Shown here: piece by piece, positions 18,792 to 28,042 of the stretch
Layout of the letters: every line of letters begins with the position of its first letter
Position numbering within the stretch: the first letter of the stretch is position 1
Notes under the pieces: generated by a model
What the model saw: only the letters and a program-made list of their open reading frames with translations
Told to the model about the DNA's origin: nothing
Databases searched by the model: none
Source: Caecibacter massiliensis
Lineage (GTDB): Bacteria; Bacillota; Negativicutes; Veillonellales; Megasphaeraceae
DNA length: 64,000 nt
Direction: 5' to 3'
Assembly: GCA_900095875.1 (NCBI GenBank)
Contig: LT608311.1
Coordinates: 2,450,774-2,514,773 of the forward strand
Made by a program: the position numbers and the translations under genes

Positions 18792-19705
18792 TGAATACAG
18801 ATCGGTTAAACGTTACATTCGCCGGTATTCCTATGAAGACTCCCGTCATGGGAGCTTCGGGTACATTCGGATTTGGCGTGGAATATAGTGATTTCCTCGA
18901 CCTCAGTGAAATCGGCGCTGTCATTTCCAAGGGGATTACGCCCCTGCCGAGGGCGGGTAATCCCGGTGTACGGGTGGCGGAAACGCCGTCGGGCATGCTC
19001 AATTGCATCGGTCTGGAAAATCCCGGTCTCGATGCGTTCAAACGGGACATCCTGCCGCGGACAAAACAGATGGGGACTCCCATTATTGTCAATATTTCAG
19101 CCGGTTCGGCTGAAGAATACGGCCAGCTGGCGGAAGCCCTCGATGTCGATGGCGTAGCCGGCCTGGAAGTCAATATTTCCTGCCCTAATGTCAAAGAAGG
19201 CGGCATCGTATTCGGGACCGACCCTAAAGCGGCCGCTGCCGTAACCGGACAGGTCAAATCTCATACGAAAAAGCCGGTCATTGTAAAATTATCACCGAAC
19301 GTGACAGATATCACGGTCATGGCGAAAGCCGTGGAAGCGGCCGGTGCCGATGCCGTGTCCCTCATCAATACATTGACGGGGATGGCCATTGATATCCGGT
19401 CGCGGCGCCCTCTTTTGGGTAATATCACCGGAGGCCTGTCTGGTCCTGCCGTCAAACCGATTGCTCTGCGCATGGTATGGCAGACAGCAAAGGCCGTGCA
19501 GATTCCCATTCTCGGCCTGGGTGGCATTGCCTGCTGGCAGGATGCAATTGAATTCATGCTGGCCGGAGCCAGTGCCGTCGCCGTAGGGGCTTATAACTTT
19601 GTCAATCCCCGGGCGGTACAGGAAATTGCTGAGGGGATGGCCCAGTATTGCGAAGAAGAAGGCATCACACATATTACCGATATCGTAGGAGCCCTTGTGG
19701 TCTGA
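18791..19705 (+). CDS. pyrD: Dihydroorotate dehydrogenase, class 1B catalytic subunit
   Basis: The 304-residue FMN enzyme oxidises dihydroorotate to orotate. Its segments include [10 protein letters not shown] near residue 22, KGITPLPR near 50, the active-site cysteine in [12 protein letters not shown] near 130, [10 protein letters not shown] and the phosphate-binding [17 protein letters not shown] (18779-18784) supports the ATG at 18791, overlapping pyrK by one base. Class 1B type is shown by the adjacent pyrK. Other pyr genes are not in this window. Confidence 0.96.
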   Translation: MNTDRLNVTFAGIPMKTPVMGASGTFGFGVEYSDFLDLSEIGAVISKGITPLPRAGNPGVRVAETPSGMLNCIGLENPGLDAFKRDILPRTKQMGTPIIVNISAGSAEEYGQLAEALDVDGVAGLEVNISCPNVKEGGIVFGTDPKAAAAVTGQVKSHTKKPVIVKLSPNVTDITVMAKAVEAAGADAVSLINTLTGMAIDIRSRRPLLGNITGGLSGPAVKPIALRMVWQTAKAVQIPILGLGGIACWQDAIEFMLAGASAVAVGAYNFVNPRAVQEIAEGMAQYCEEEGITHITDIVGALVV

Positions 19706-19750
19706 ACCATGAGTGAAAATCTGTGATAAACGGAAAGGGAGAAGATAATC

Positions 19751-21298
19751 ATGAGTATGGAATCATCCAATCAGGAAGTATGGATTGGCGTCGACGTAGG
19801 AACGACAGGCGTGCGGGCCATTGCCTATACGGAAGACGGTACGAATGTGTGCTCGTCCGAAGCGTTTTACCCGCTCCTGACGCCCCACCCGGACTGGGCC
19901 GAAGAAAGTCCGCTTCAGATATACGAATCGGTAGAAGAAGTCATCAGCAAGACGGCGGCCCAGCTGCGGTATAAAAACAAAGAACTGGCAGGGATTGCCC
20001 TGAGCACGGTCATGCACAGTTTTGCCGGTCTTGACGAACACTTGGAACCTCTCATGGATATGCAGACCTGGGCCGACAGCCGCAGTGCCGATGTAGTCCG
20101 TGATATGAAAAAAGATCCGGTCCTGTGCCATTCTTTTTACGAACGGACGGGCTGCCCCATCCATGCCTGTTATCCCCTGGCCAAGGTTCTCTGGCTCAAA
20201 CGCCATCAGCCGGACCTGTTCCGCCAGATGAAATACGTCGGATCCATCAAAGACTATCTTTTTTATCATCTGACGGGTCAGTGGGTCATCGATAAATCGA
20301 CGGCCAGTACCAGCGGCATGTACAATGAACGGACACTCCAGTGGGACGATGAAATCCTTTCCTATGCTGGGATAGACAAGTCGTATATGCCGCCTGTCGT
20401 TTCCACGACGTACATGCACACGCTGGCACCCAAAGCCGCCGGGGCCATGCATCTGCCGGAAGGACTTCCCGTGGTCATCGGCGCTACTGATGGCGTATTG
20501 GTCAACGTCGGCATCGGTGCCGTCCAGCCGGGCCAGCTCAGCGCGACCATCGGTACCAGCGGAGCTCTGCGCATGCTGACCAGACAGCCGAAGACGGATC
20601 CGCAGATGCGCACCTGGTGCTATAATCTGACCGATGACATGTGGGTTGCCGGCGGCGCCATCAATAACGGCGGCATGATCCTGCGCTGGGTACGCGACAA
20701 AATCTGCCATTACGGCGGCAGCAAGCTGGAAGACCTGGACATCGACCCCTATGACCTCATGACCATGAAGGCTGAACACGTCGATGCCGGTGCCGACGGC
20801 CTCATCTGCCTGCCCTGCTTTACAGGGGAACGGGCGCCCTACTGGAATTCGGAACTGCGGGGCATGTTCTTCGGGTTTTCCCTCAATCACAGCCGGTCCC
20901 ACATCATCCGGGCCGTCATGGAAGGAATCTGCTACAGCCTGAACAGCGTCATGCTGGCCCTCCGGGAATTCGGTGATATCCGCGATATCCGCGTCAGTGG
21001 CAGCTTTACCAAATCACGCCTCTGGCTGCAGATCCTGTCGGACGTACTAAACGAAAAACTGACTCTCCCCGACAACAGCGAGGGAGCAGCCTTCGGCGCG
21101 GCGACACTGGGATTCATTGCCAGCGGCAGACTAAAGGGCATTGCCGACACGGCCCATCTGGTCCATGCAAAGAAAGTATATACACCGATAGCCGAAAACG
21201 TGGCGACATACCGGGAGCTGTACAGTATTTTTGCCCGGCTGTATCTGAAACTGCAGGACGAATTTGCAGAAATTACAGAATACCAGAAAAAAATCTGA
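19751..21298 (+). CDS. gntK: Gluconokinase (FGGY carbohydrate kinase family)
   Basis: The 515-residue kinase has the N-terminal GVDVGTTGVRAIAY phosphate motif, AGIALSTVMHSF, the ATIGTSGALRM motif near residue 267 and GASFGAATLGF-like (EGAAFGAATLGF) glycine motif near 445. FGGY kinases phosphorylate sugars; the adjacent 6-phosphogluconate dehydrogenase makes gluconate the likely substrate. It follows pyrD by 45 bp without a clear terminator, so read-through is possible. Confidence 0.9.
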   Translation: MSMESSNQEVWIGVDVGTTGVRAIAYTEDGTNVCSSEAFYPLLTPHPDWAEESPLQIYESVEEVISKTAAQLRYKNKELAGIALSTVMHSFAGLDEHLEPLMDMQTWADSRSADVVRDMKKDPVLCHSFYERTGCPIHACYPLAKVLWLKRHQPDLFRQMKYVGSIKDYLFYHLTGQWVIDKSTASTSGMYNERTLQWDDEILSYAGIDKSYMPPVVSTTYMHTLAPKAAGAMHLPEGLPVVIGATDGVLVNVGIGAVQPGQLSATIGTSGALRMLTRQPKTDPQMRTWCYNLTDDMWVAGGAINNGGMILRWVRDKICHYGGSKLEDLDIDPYDLMTMKAEHVDAGADGLICLPCFTGERAPYWNSELRGMFFGFSLNHSRSHIIRAVMEGICYSLNSVMLALREFGDIRDIRVSGSFTKSRLWLQILSDVLNEKLTLPDNSEGAAFGAATLGFIASGRLKGIADTAHLVHAKKVYTPIAENVATYRELYSIFARLYLKLQDEFAEITEYQKKI

Positions 21299-21333
21299 CC
21301 GGACGAAGTCCGTGATAAAGGAGCGAATACACA

Positions 21334-22746
21334 ATGGATTTACATGATATCGGCGTTGTCGGCATGGCCGTCATGGGCAGCAACCTGGCTCTCAATATGG
21401 CAGACCATGGATTTACGGTCAGCGTCTATAACTACACACCGGATCTGACGGAAAAATTTGTCAAAGAACGGCCCCATGATCATATTACCGCCTATTACGG
21501 CCTGCAGGATTTCGTATCGTCTCTCAAACGGCCACGGAAAATCATGTTCATGATTATGGCGGGAAAGCCCGTAGACAGCATGATTGACCAGCTCATCCCT
21601 CTTCTCGACCAGGGGGATATCCTCATCGACGGCGGCAATTCTTATTTCGGTGATACGCGCCGCCGCTATGAATACTGCCGCAAGCAGGGCATCCATTTTT
21701 ATGGCATGGGTATATCGGGCGGGGAAACCGGCGCCCGCCGCGGCCCGTCCATCATGCCCGGCGGCAATAAAGACACGTATCCCGAAATCCAGCCCATTTA
21801 TGAAGCCATTGCAGCCAAAGCCAGTGATGGCAAACCCTGCTGCACCTATATCGGCAGTGATGGCGCCGGCCATTATGTCAAGATGGTCCATAACGGCATC
21901 GAATATGCGGATATGCAGCTCATTGCCGAATCGTATCTGCTGCTGAAAACCGTCGGCGGCTATACGAATAGTGAAATCGCCGATATTTTCCACCAGTGGA
22001 ATCAGGGGGAACTGCACAGCTTCCTTATCGGCATCGCCGCCGATATTTTTGCCGAAGATGACGAAACAGGCGGACAGGTCATTGACAAAATCGTCGATGC
22101 GGCAGGGCAGAAGGGGACCGGCCGCTGGACCAGCATCGAAGCATTGAAACAGGGCGTCGACATTTCTATGATCACCGCTGCCTGCAACGCCCGCGTCATG
22201 TCCAACCTGTCTCAGCGGCACATGGCTGAAACGGTTATTTCCGGGCCGGAACATAAGCTTGTAAAAGGAGAAAAATTCATCGAAGCCGTGCGGCGCAGTC
22301 TGTATACGGGGAAAATCGTGGCCTACGCCCAGGGATTTTCTCTCTACCGCAGTGCCTCGGAAACGTACCACTGGGATCTCGACTACGGCCGTATTGCCTC
22401 TATCTTCCGGGCCGGCTGCATCATCCAGGCGGAGTTCCTCAATAAGATTACCAAAGCCTATGAAAAGAATCCGGATCTGGAAAACCTGATATTCGACCAA
22501 TTCTTCCTGGATAAAATCAATGCCAACGAAGAAAGCCTGCGCCAGATTGTCTGCCTGGCCGTACAGGAAGGCATTCCCATCCCGGCTTTTGCCAATGCCA
22601 TGGAATATCTCGACGCCTACCGCAGTCCCCGCGTCGGAGCCAATCTGATACAGGCTCTGCGGGATTACTTCGGGGCCCACACCTATCAGCGCACCGACCA
22701 GGAAGGCACGTTCCACCATCAGTGGCACGAACATTACGAAAAATAA
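21334..22746 (+). CDS. gnd: 6-phosphogluconate dehydrogenase, decarboxylating
   Basis: The 470-residue enzyme converts 6-phosphogluconate to ribulose 5-phosphate and CO2 with NADP+. Visible motifs are the Rossmann VVGMAVMGSNLALN near residue 6, IDGGNSYFGDT near 95, the catalytic GISGGETGARRGPSIMPGG (residues 128-146) and VKMVHNGIEYADMQ near 183. Length is typical. With the gluconokinase upstream it forms a two-step gluconate-to-pentose-phosphate path. Confidence 0.97.
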   Translation: MDLHDIGVVGMAVMGSNLALNMADHGFTVSVYNYTPDLTEKFVKERPHDHITAYYGLQDFVSSLKRPRKIMFMIMAGKPVDSMIDQLIPLLDQGDILIDGGNSYFGDTRRRYEYCRKQGIHFYGMGISGGETGARRGPSIMPGGNKDTYPEIQPIYEAIAAKASDGKPCCTYIGSDGAGHYVKMVHNGIEYADMQLIAESYLLLKTVGGYTNSEIADIFHQWNQGELHSFLIGIAADIFAEDDETGGQVIDKIVDAAGQKGTGRWTSIEALKQGVDISMITAACNARVMSNLSQRHMAETVISGPEHKLVKGEKFIEAVRRSLYTGKIVAYAQGFSLYRSASETYHWDLDYGRIASIFRAGCIIQAEFLNKITKAYEKNPDLENLIFDQFFLDKINANEESLRQIVCLAVQEGIPIPAFANAMEYLDAYRSPRVGANLIQALRDYFGAHTYQRTDQEGTFHHQWHEHYEK

Positions 22747-22760
22747 CAGCCTTAGTGAAA

Positions 22761-22796
22761 TCCCTCAGGAGCACCGTATATCCTGAGGGATTTTTG
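22761..22796 (+). terminator. Intrinsic terminator after gnd
   Basis: TCCCTCAGGA (22761-22770) and TCCTGAGGGA (22781-22790) form a perfect 10-bp stem followed by TTTTTG. Confidence 0.9.
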
Positions 22797-22824
22797 CATG
22801 CAAATCCCCATTTTATGTTATAAT
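22794..22824 (+). promoter_or_regulatory. Candidate promoter of the WYL/AAA+ cassette
   Basis: TTGCAT (22794-22799) and an extended -10 TGTTATAAT (22816-22824) lie 19 bp apart, immediately after the gnd terminator. Confidence 0.5.
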
Positions 22825-22850
22825 ATGTTACAAATTGTTTATGAATACAG

Positions 22851-22865
22851 CGACAATATGTGTCG
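22851..22865. promoter_or_regulatory. Palindromic operator-like site
   Basis: CGACA-ATATG-TGTCG is an inverted repeat between the candidate promoter and the WYL gene start, a position suiting autoregulation by that protein. Confidence 0.4.
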
Positions 22866-22901
22866 TAATTTTATGATACTATAGGGATGAAAGGAGAGAG
22901 T

Positions 22902-23879
22902 ATGGATAAAGCTGAGCGGATACTTCTCGTATTCTGCCGTTTATTGAAACACGAATGGCTGAATAAGACGAATCTGGCACTGGAATTTAATACGACAGAA
23001 CGAACCATCGAACGGGATATGCAGTCCATCCGCGCCGTCCTTTCCGAAGCCCGCAGCCCGGCCGTACTTCTCTGGGACCGGCAGAAGGGGTCCTATATCC
23101 TGAACCACTATCAGCACCGGCCACTGCAGAGCATGGAGGCACTGACCATCCTGAAAATCCTGCTGGGCAGCCGGGCACTGCGTCTCGATGAGATGGAAGG
23201 GCTGGTACAGGCCCTGTGCGGATTATTGTCGCCCCGGGATGAAATGGAATTTTCACGGCTGCTGGAAGAAGAGCTTGACGGCTATCGTGAACCGTCTCAT
23301 CATCAGGCCATCATCAAGACCCAATGGGACCTGCAGCAGTGCATACGGGACCACAGAAAAATCTGCCTTCATTACAGCCGCGGCGATGACATGCGGACGG
23401 CGCATATCGTGTTTCCCCTCTCAGTCGTCGTTTCCGATGGATATTTTTATCTCATCGCCACCGTGGAAGGGACGATTCACAAGGAACCGGCATTTTTCCG
23501 CCTCGACCGCATCCGTTCCTTCGATGTCCTTCCCGGGAACGGATGCTCCCCGGAAGACAATGACTTTTCTCTCCGCCGCCTGCGTTCGACGACGCCCTTT
23601 ATGTTCGGTGGAAATCCTGTCCGTCTGACCCTGCGCTGTCAGCACCGGGCGGCCGAAGCCCTGTTCGATAAAATCCCCGCTCACACGGTACTTTCTTGGG
23701 AAGCGGAGACCGTACTGGTGGAAGTGACCGTAAGCATTCCCGGTTTTTTCCGCTGGCTCCTCATGCAGGGCGATGCCATCGTCATTATCGGGCCGGACCA
23801 GTTCCAGCAGGCCTTTATCCAGACATTGCAGAAAATACAAAACGCTTATACTGATAGTAAGGAGGATTGCCCGACATGA
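22902..23879 (+). CDS. WYL-domain transcriptional regulator with N-terminal winged helix
   Basis: The 325-residue protein has a DeoR/HTH_11-type winged helix at the N-terminus (LEFNTTERTIERDMQSIR near residues 26-44) and a WYL domain in the middle (HYSRGDDMRTAHIVFPLS and DGYFYLIA near 160-185) plus a WCX-like C-terminus. WYL regulators often sense nucleic-acid or nucleotide ligands and control defence or DNA-damage genes. AAGGAGAG precedes ATG 22902. Its stop overlaps the AAA+ ATPase start by 4 bp, so the two proteins are coupled and it probably regulates this operon. Confidence 0.88.
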   Translation: MDKAERILLVFCRLLKHEWLNKTNLALEFNTTERTIERDMQSIRAVLSEARSPAVLLWDRQKGSYILNHYQHRPLQSMEALTILKILLGSRALRLDEMEGLVQALCGLLSPRDEMEFSRLLEEELDGYREPSHHQAIIKTQWDLQQCIRDHRKICLHYSRGDDMRTAHIVFPLSVVVSDGYFYLIATVEGTIHKEPAFFRLDRIRSFDVLPGNGCSPEDNDFSLRRLRSTTPFMFGGNPVRLTLRCQHRAAEALFDKIPAHTVLSWEAETVLVEVTVSIPGFFRWLLMQGDAIVIIGPDQFQQAFIQTLQKIQNAYTDSKEDCPT

Positions 23880-25363
23880 AGCATATAAAAGAACAATTCA
23901 TCCGCTATATGGATGCAGGATTTCCCATTATTTACCTCGATACGTATGAAGAAGATAAAGCCGATGACCTTATCCGGTCCGTCGCCGGCGGCCGGAAAAT
24001 AGAGGAATGGAATGTGCGCGGCTATTTTGAAAACCAGGTACTCATGCAGGCCGAAGCGCCGCTGGAAGATATCCTGCGGACACTTATCGATGACCCCCTG
24101 TCCCTGCAGCGGTCCGTTCTGGTCCTCAAAGACGTACCCCTTTTCAAAGATCAGATGGCCGTCATCGAACTGCTGAAATACCTGGCCCGGCGGATTGGCA
24201 ATGGCTCCCTGCCCGATTTTAATATTGTCATCGTGTCTTCTGAGGTCTACATTCCCGGAGAACTCGATCCCTTCCTGACCATTCTCCACGACGATTACCT
24301 GACTGTATCGGATATCCGCGGCGTCATCGAACAATTCTGCCACGATCAGGAAGTGGACATGCTGCCGGAATTCATCCGCGAACTGTCCCAGATGTTCAAG
24401 GGCCTGTCGGAATATGAAATCAATACCATCCTGGCACTGGCTCTGTCCGACGACGGGGAAATCACCCGGTCTGATTTATCGCTCATATTGGAACAGAAAA
24501 AACAGGTCGTACAGAAATCGGGCATACTGGAAATGATTCCCCTCAAAGAAGGCATGGACGATATTGGCGGACTGGAAAGCCTGAAACAATGGCTCCAGAG
24601 AAAGGAAAAGATTTTCCGCAATATGGAGGCCGCGGCGGCCTTTGGTGTAGATATGCCCAAAGGCGTTCTCATTGCCGGCATGCCCGGCTGTGGCAAATCC
24701 TTAAATGCCAAGGCGGCGGCCAAGCTCTTCGGTGTTCCCCTGCTGCGCCTCGATATGGGACGCCTCATGGGAAAATACGTCGGTGAATCGGAAGCCAATA
24801 TGCGCAAGGCCATCGGCCTGGCCGAAGCCATTGCGCCATGTGTGCTCTGGATCGATGAACTGGAAAAAGCCTTTGCCGGAGTCGGTGGCAGCGGCGGCGC
24901 AGCAGACGTGACAACCCGTCTGTTCGGAACGTTCCTTACGTGGCTGCAGGAAAAAGACAGTCAGGCCTTTGTCGTGGCCACGGCCAATAACATCGCCAAT
25001 ATGCCGCCGGAACTGCTGCGGAAAGGCCGTTTCGATGAAATCTTCTATGTGGCATTGCCCAATAAGGAAGAACGGAAAAAAATCTTTTCCATCCACATCG
25101 GGAAACGGCGGCCCGACGATCTGGAAGGTATCGACCTGGACCGGCTGGCAGCCCGTACGGACGGCTACAGCGGCGCCGATATCGAAGGCGTCGTCAAGGA
25201 CAGCATCGAAGCAGCTTTTGCCAAAGGAGAAGATGCGATTACGACCGACGGCATCCTGGAGGCAGTCAGCCAGACGCATTCTCTGAAGGAAATCATGAAA
25301 GATTCCCTGCAAAAGATGGAATCTCTCTATAAACAACGGAAGTTCAAAAATGCTTCGGCATAG
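23876..25363 (+). CDS. Ycf46-like AAA+ ATPase
   Basis: A 495-residue single-module AAA+ ATPase. The N-terminal ~240 residues (AGFPIIYLDTYEEDKAD near 15-30) resemble the Ycf46-type domain. The C-terminal ATPase has Walker A GMPGCGKS (~267-274), Walker B VLWIDELE (~322), sensor-1 VVATANN (~365) and a LRKGRFDE arginine-finger region (~380), all intact. Such ATPases remodel protein substrates. GGAGG is ten bases before ATG 23876. It sits directly upstream of a putative membrane-active effector, which may be its client. Function is inferred from context only. Confidence 0.88.
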   Translation: MKHIKEQFIRYMDAGFPIIYLDTYEEDKADDLIRSVAGGRKIEEWNVRGYFENQVLMQAEAPLEDILRTLIDDPLSLQRSVLVLKDVPLFKDQMAVIELLKYLARRIGNGSLPDFNIVIVSSEVYIPGELDPFLTILHDDYLTVSDIRGVIEQFCHDQEVDMLPEFIRELSQMFKGLSEYEINTILALALSDDGEITRSDLSLILEQKKQVVQKSGILEMIPLKEGMDDIGGLESLKQWLQRKEKIFRNMEAAAAFGVDMPKGVLIAGMPGCGKSLNAKAAAKLFGVPLLRLDMGRLMGKYVGESEANMRKAIGLAEAIAPCVLWIDELEKAFAGVGGSGGAADVTTRLFGTFLTWLQEKDSQAFVVATANNIANMPPELLRKGRFDEIFYVALPNKEERKKIFSIHIGKRRPDDLEGIDLDRLAARTDGYSGADIEGVVKDSIEAAFAKGEDAITTDGILEAVSQTHSLKEIMKDSLQKMESLYKQRKFKNASA

Positions 25364-25377
25364 AAAGGAGCAAGATC

Positions 25378-26922
25378 ATGGAAGAAAAAGAACAGCCCCG
25401 TCAGACGAGCGGCGAAGACATGGTACGGCAAATGCGGCCCGTCATGGAACGGTTTTTCCGTTCTTACGGGGCAAAGGACCCGGCCGTGAGCACCGAGGAG
25501 TGGTTGACGGAAACACTGGGCAAAGAGCTTCCATCGTACAGTAAGGACGACATAGCCGCTATGAGCCGGGACATCGTGCGCGAAATAGAACAGGCTGAAG
25601 CGCGCAAGACGTCACTGGACAAGGCCTGTGCGGCGGGGCAGACAAAGGAATCGTGGCTTGCTGATGAAGTGCAGCAGGCATCTGTCGGCGTCGGCGTGAC
25701 GGCCATGGGCCAGTATCTGCAGCGCATAGACGACGTGCTGGCTGATAACAATCAGGCCATGCTCAAGGTAATCATGAAACAGAATGGTTCGGTCAATATG
25801 AACCCCAATCTCGATGGATTCATTGCCGAACAGCAACAGGTCAATTCCTTCAATCGGGCGGCGGCACTGGAAAACTCCCCGTACCGTGCGGATGTACTCC
25901 AGCCTGACGGCACAACTTATGGAAAAAATTCCGTCGATGTCGTCATCCGTGATACCCGTCTGAAGGTGCAGACACCGGTACGGCGCTATCAGCTGAAATT
26001 TGGCCGCAATGCCGATGCCACGGCTTCCTATCTGGAGCACGGCGACTACCGGGGCCAGCGCGCCCTGGTGCCGAAAGGGCAGGTAAGTGAAGTCCGTCAG
26101 CGCGTCTCTCCGGGGAAACACGTGTCCGATACGATAGAAAGCCCTGATGGCGTCCAGTCCCGGCCACTGGGCAAAGAACAGGCCAAGGCCATGCAGGAAC
26201 GCGTCCAGCGTGGACGCCGGCTGGCTCAGGACAACTGGAATTCCTTCAATACCCGTTCCCTGGCCCTGCATATCGGCAAACAGGCGGCTCTGGCCGGTAT
26301 TTCCGGCGCAGCTCTGGCCACGGGATTCCATCTGGCGGGAAAAGCTCTGAAGGGAGAAAAAATCGATGGCGAAGAAGTGGTCCGCACGGCCATTACGACC
26401 GGCGCCGATACGGGAATCAAGGCGGCTGCCGCCGGGGCTCTCAAAGTCAGTGTGGAAAAAAATCTCATTCCCTTACTGGCCAGAGGGACGCCGGTTGCGG
26501 TACTGACGCCCCTGGCCTGGGCCGGTATCGAACAGGTCAAAATCTGCTATCGTGCCGCCAAGGGAGAACTGACGGCTATGGAGGCTATCGACGCCATGGG
26601 CCGCGTCACCGTATCGACCGTTGGCGGATACATCGCCGGCAGTATCGGTATGGTTGAAGGCGCCATTACAGGAGCCGCCATGCTTTCGTGGATCCCCGTC
26701 ATCGGGACCGGTGTCGGTGCCATCGTAGGTGGCATCGTAGGCGGCCTGACCGGCTGTCTGGCCGGTTCTACTGTGGGAAAAGCCGTGTACAGCGGCGTCA
26801 AAACCGTTGCCAAAACGGCTGTCCGCGTCGCCAAAAGCGTGGGCCATGCTCTGTATTCCGGTGCAAAGGCGGTTGCCAGAGGAATCAAGAACGGCCTTAA
26901 GAGCATTTTTAGTTTTTTCTGA
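25378..26922 (+). CDS. Two-part protein: nuclease-like central region and glycine-zipper membrane tail (putative effector)
   Basis: The 514-residue protein is of no family I recognise. The middle (~145-225) holds FIAEQQQVNSFNRAA, then SVDVVIRD (~183) and RRYQLKFG (~202), a spacing like the Glu, Asp and Gln-x-Lys of some PD-(D/E)xK nucleases. Residues ~295-345 and ~375-470 are hydrophobic and Gly/Ala-rich, with a glycine-zipper stretch IGTGVGAIVGGIVGGLTG near 445. The last ~45 residues are cationic and amphipathic (KTVAKTAVRVAKS). It could be a membrane-active or nucleic-acid-degrading effector. The nuclease call is weak inference; the zipper and tail are visible. AAAGGAG precedes its ATG, 14 bp after the ATPase gene. 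Confidence 0.6.
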   Translation: MEEKEQPRQTSGEDMVRQMRPVMERFFRSYGAKDPAVSTEEWLTETLGKELPSYSKDDIAAMSRDIVREIEQAEARKTSLDKACAAGQTKESWLADEVQQASVGVGVTAMGQYLQRIDDVLADNNQAMLKVIMKQNGSVNMNPNLDGFIAEQQQVNSFNRAAALENSPYRADVLQPDGTTYGKNSVDVVIRDTRLKVQTPVRRYQLKFGRNADATASYLEHGDYRGQRALVPKGQVSEVRQRVSPGKHVSDTIESPDGVQSRPLGKEQAKAMQERVQRGRRLAQDNWNSFNTRSLALHIGKQAALAGISGAALATGFHLAGKALKGEKIDGEEVVRTAITTGADTGIKAAAAGALKVSVEKNLIPLLARGTPVAVLTPLAWAGIEQVKICYRAAKGELTAMEAIDAMGRVTVSTVGGYIAGSIGMVEGAITGAAMLSWIPVIGTGVGAIVGGIVGGLTGCLAGSTVGKAVYSGVKTVAKTAVRVAKSVGHALYSGAKAVARGIKNGLKSIFSFF

Positions 26923-26937
26923 TGCAGGAGCGTACCT

Positions 26938-27951
26938 ATGGTAAAAAAAATAAAATATGCCCTCACCATGGCCGACGGGGCCAAAGTGCGGACATTGGAA
27001 GATTTGCGGGACCATTTCGACTGGCCCCATGTACTGGGATATTTTCTCGACGGCAAACTGGCAGAATGGCTGCGGGACCGGTATTTTGATGAACTGGCCG
27101 CGTCCGTAGAGTCTCTGCCGGCGGAAAGTCCGGATCTGGAACAGCAGCTGTGCCATCTCCTGGGTGTCGCCTGGGAAGCGAAGGAAACGACTGTAGATGT
27201 GACACGGATGCAGCGGCGGCAGGAAAAAGAAGCGTTGCTGCGGCAGATGACAGCCGACGAATCCATCTGGCAGCACGGCGAAACGACGGCTTTCACCCAG
27301 GGAGATCTGGATGAGCTCATCGGTGACGGCGTACCGGTCATATACCTATGCGGTGAGGAATTTACCGTGCCGGCTGATGTGGTGCAGCGGACCTATATCG
27401 GCATTCTCGGCAGACCCCGCATCCAGATCAATGCCGCATCGCCCGACGAACTGGAAGAAAAGGGAATTGTCTTTGAACAGGCTGACCTGCCGGAACAGCT
27501 GAGAATACCGGAAGAACCACCGGAACCGGTACGGCAGAACAATAAACAGGATAAGCCGTACGTCGTGTCCGAGGCCTTTCAAAGCCAGCTGAATGACGAA
27601 CAGCAGCAAAAAGCAGCGGTCCTGTACGAAGAAGCCCAGCATATACTGGGAGCAGCCGTGTTCGATATCGACGTAGCGACGAGGCAGCTGCTGGACACAG
27701 CCCAGGCAGAACTGGGACATGCGACCTTCGATATTGACGTCTCGACACACCGCCTGCTGGATGCAGCCCGGGAAGAACTGGGACATGCGACCTTCGATAT
27801 CGACGTCTCGACACACCGCCTGCTGGATACGGCCCAGGAAGAACTGGGACGGGCGACCTTTGATATTGACGTCTCGACGCGCTCTCTCATATTGGCAGCC
27901 CGGTCCTGCAGAAAAGAAGGAGCCTTCCAGCGTTTCCTCGACCGGCTATAA
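26938..27951 (+). CDS. Hypothetical protein with C-terminal 22-residue tandem repeats
   Basis: A 337-residue soluble protein. Its N-terminal ~185 residues, including LEDLRDHFDWPHVLGYFLDG and a VIYLCGEEFTVPADV segment near 135, resemble uncharacterised Firmicutes proteins seen beside regulators. A Pro/Glu-rich linker follows. Residues ~237-318 contain three full and one partial copy of a 22-residue unit (ATFDIDVSTHRLLD core). Each unit pairs a short beta-like FDIDVS with a Leu/Ala helix. CAGGAG precedes the ATG. Repeats suggest a binding or scaffold role, inferred only. Confidence 0.7.
   Translation: MVKKIKYALTMADGAKVRTLEDLRDHFDWPHVLGYFLDGKLAEWLRDRYFDELAASVESLPAESPDLEQQLCHLLGVAWEAKETTVDVTRMQRRQEKEALLRQMTADESIWQHGETTAFTQGDLDELIGDGVPVIYLCGEEFTVPADVVQRTYIGILGRPRIQINAASPDELEEKGIVFEQADLPEQLRIPEEPPEPVRQNNKQDKPYVVSEAFQSQLNDEQQQKAAVLYEEAQHILGAAVFDIDVATRQLLDTAQAELGHATFDIDVSTHRLLDAAREELGHATFDIDVSTHRLLDTAQEELGRATFDIDVSTRSLILAARSCRKEGAFQRFLDRL
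27646..27891 (+). repeat. 66-bp tandem repeat inside the repeat protein
   Basis: Three complete 66-bp units (27646-27711, 27712-27777, 27778-27843) and a partial fourth (27844-27891) are in frame. The second and third differ by only a few bases while the first is more diverged, suggesting recent unit duplication. Confidence 0.9.
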
Positions 27952-28042
27952 GGAGTGCATAACAGAAAATACAGGAAATCAGCTATCCTGGCTATGAGAC
28001 AAAATAGACATACGTACAGACAGAATAAAGGAGAGAATACCC

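Noticed and set aside
21340-22734. Long minus-strand reading frame of 464 codons opposite gnd
   Set aside because: It is antisense to a fully recognised 6-phosphogluconate dehydrogenase, lacks a ribosome site and shows no family motif.
27646-27891. CRISPR array
   Set aside because: Repeats are contiguous and in frame, without spacers; they encode a protein.
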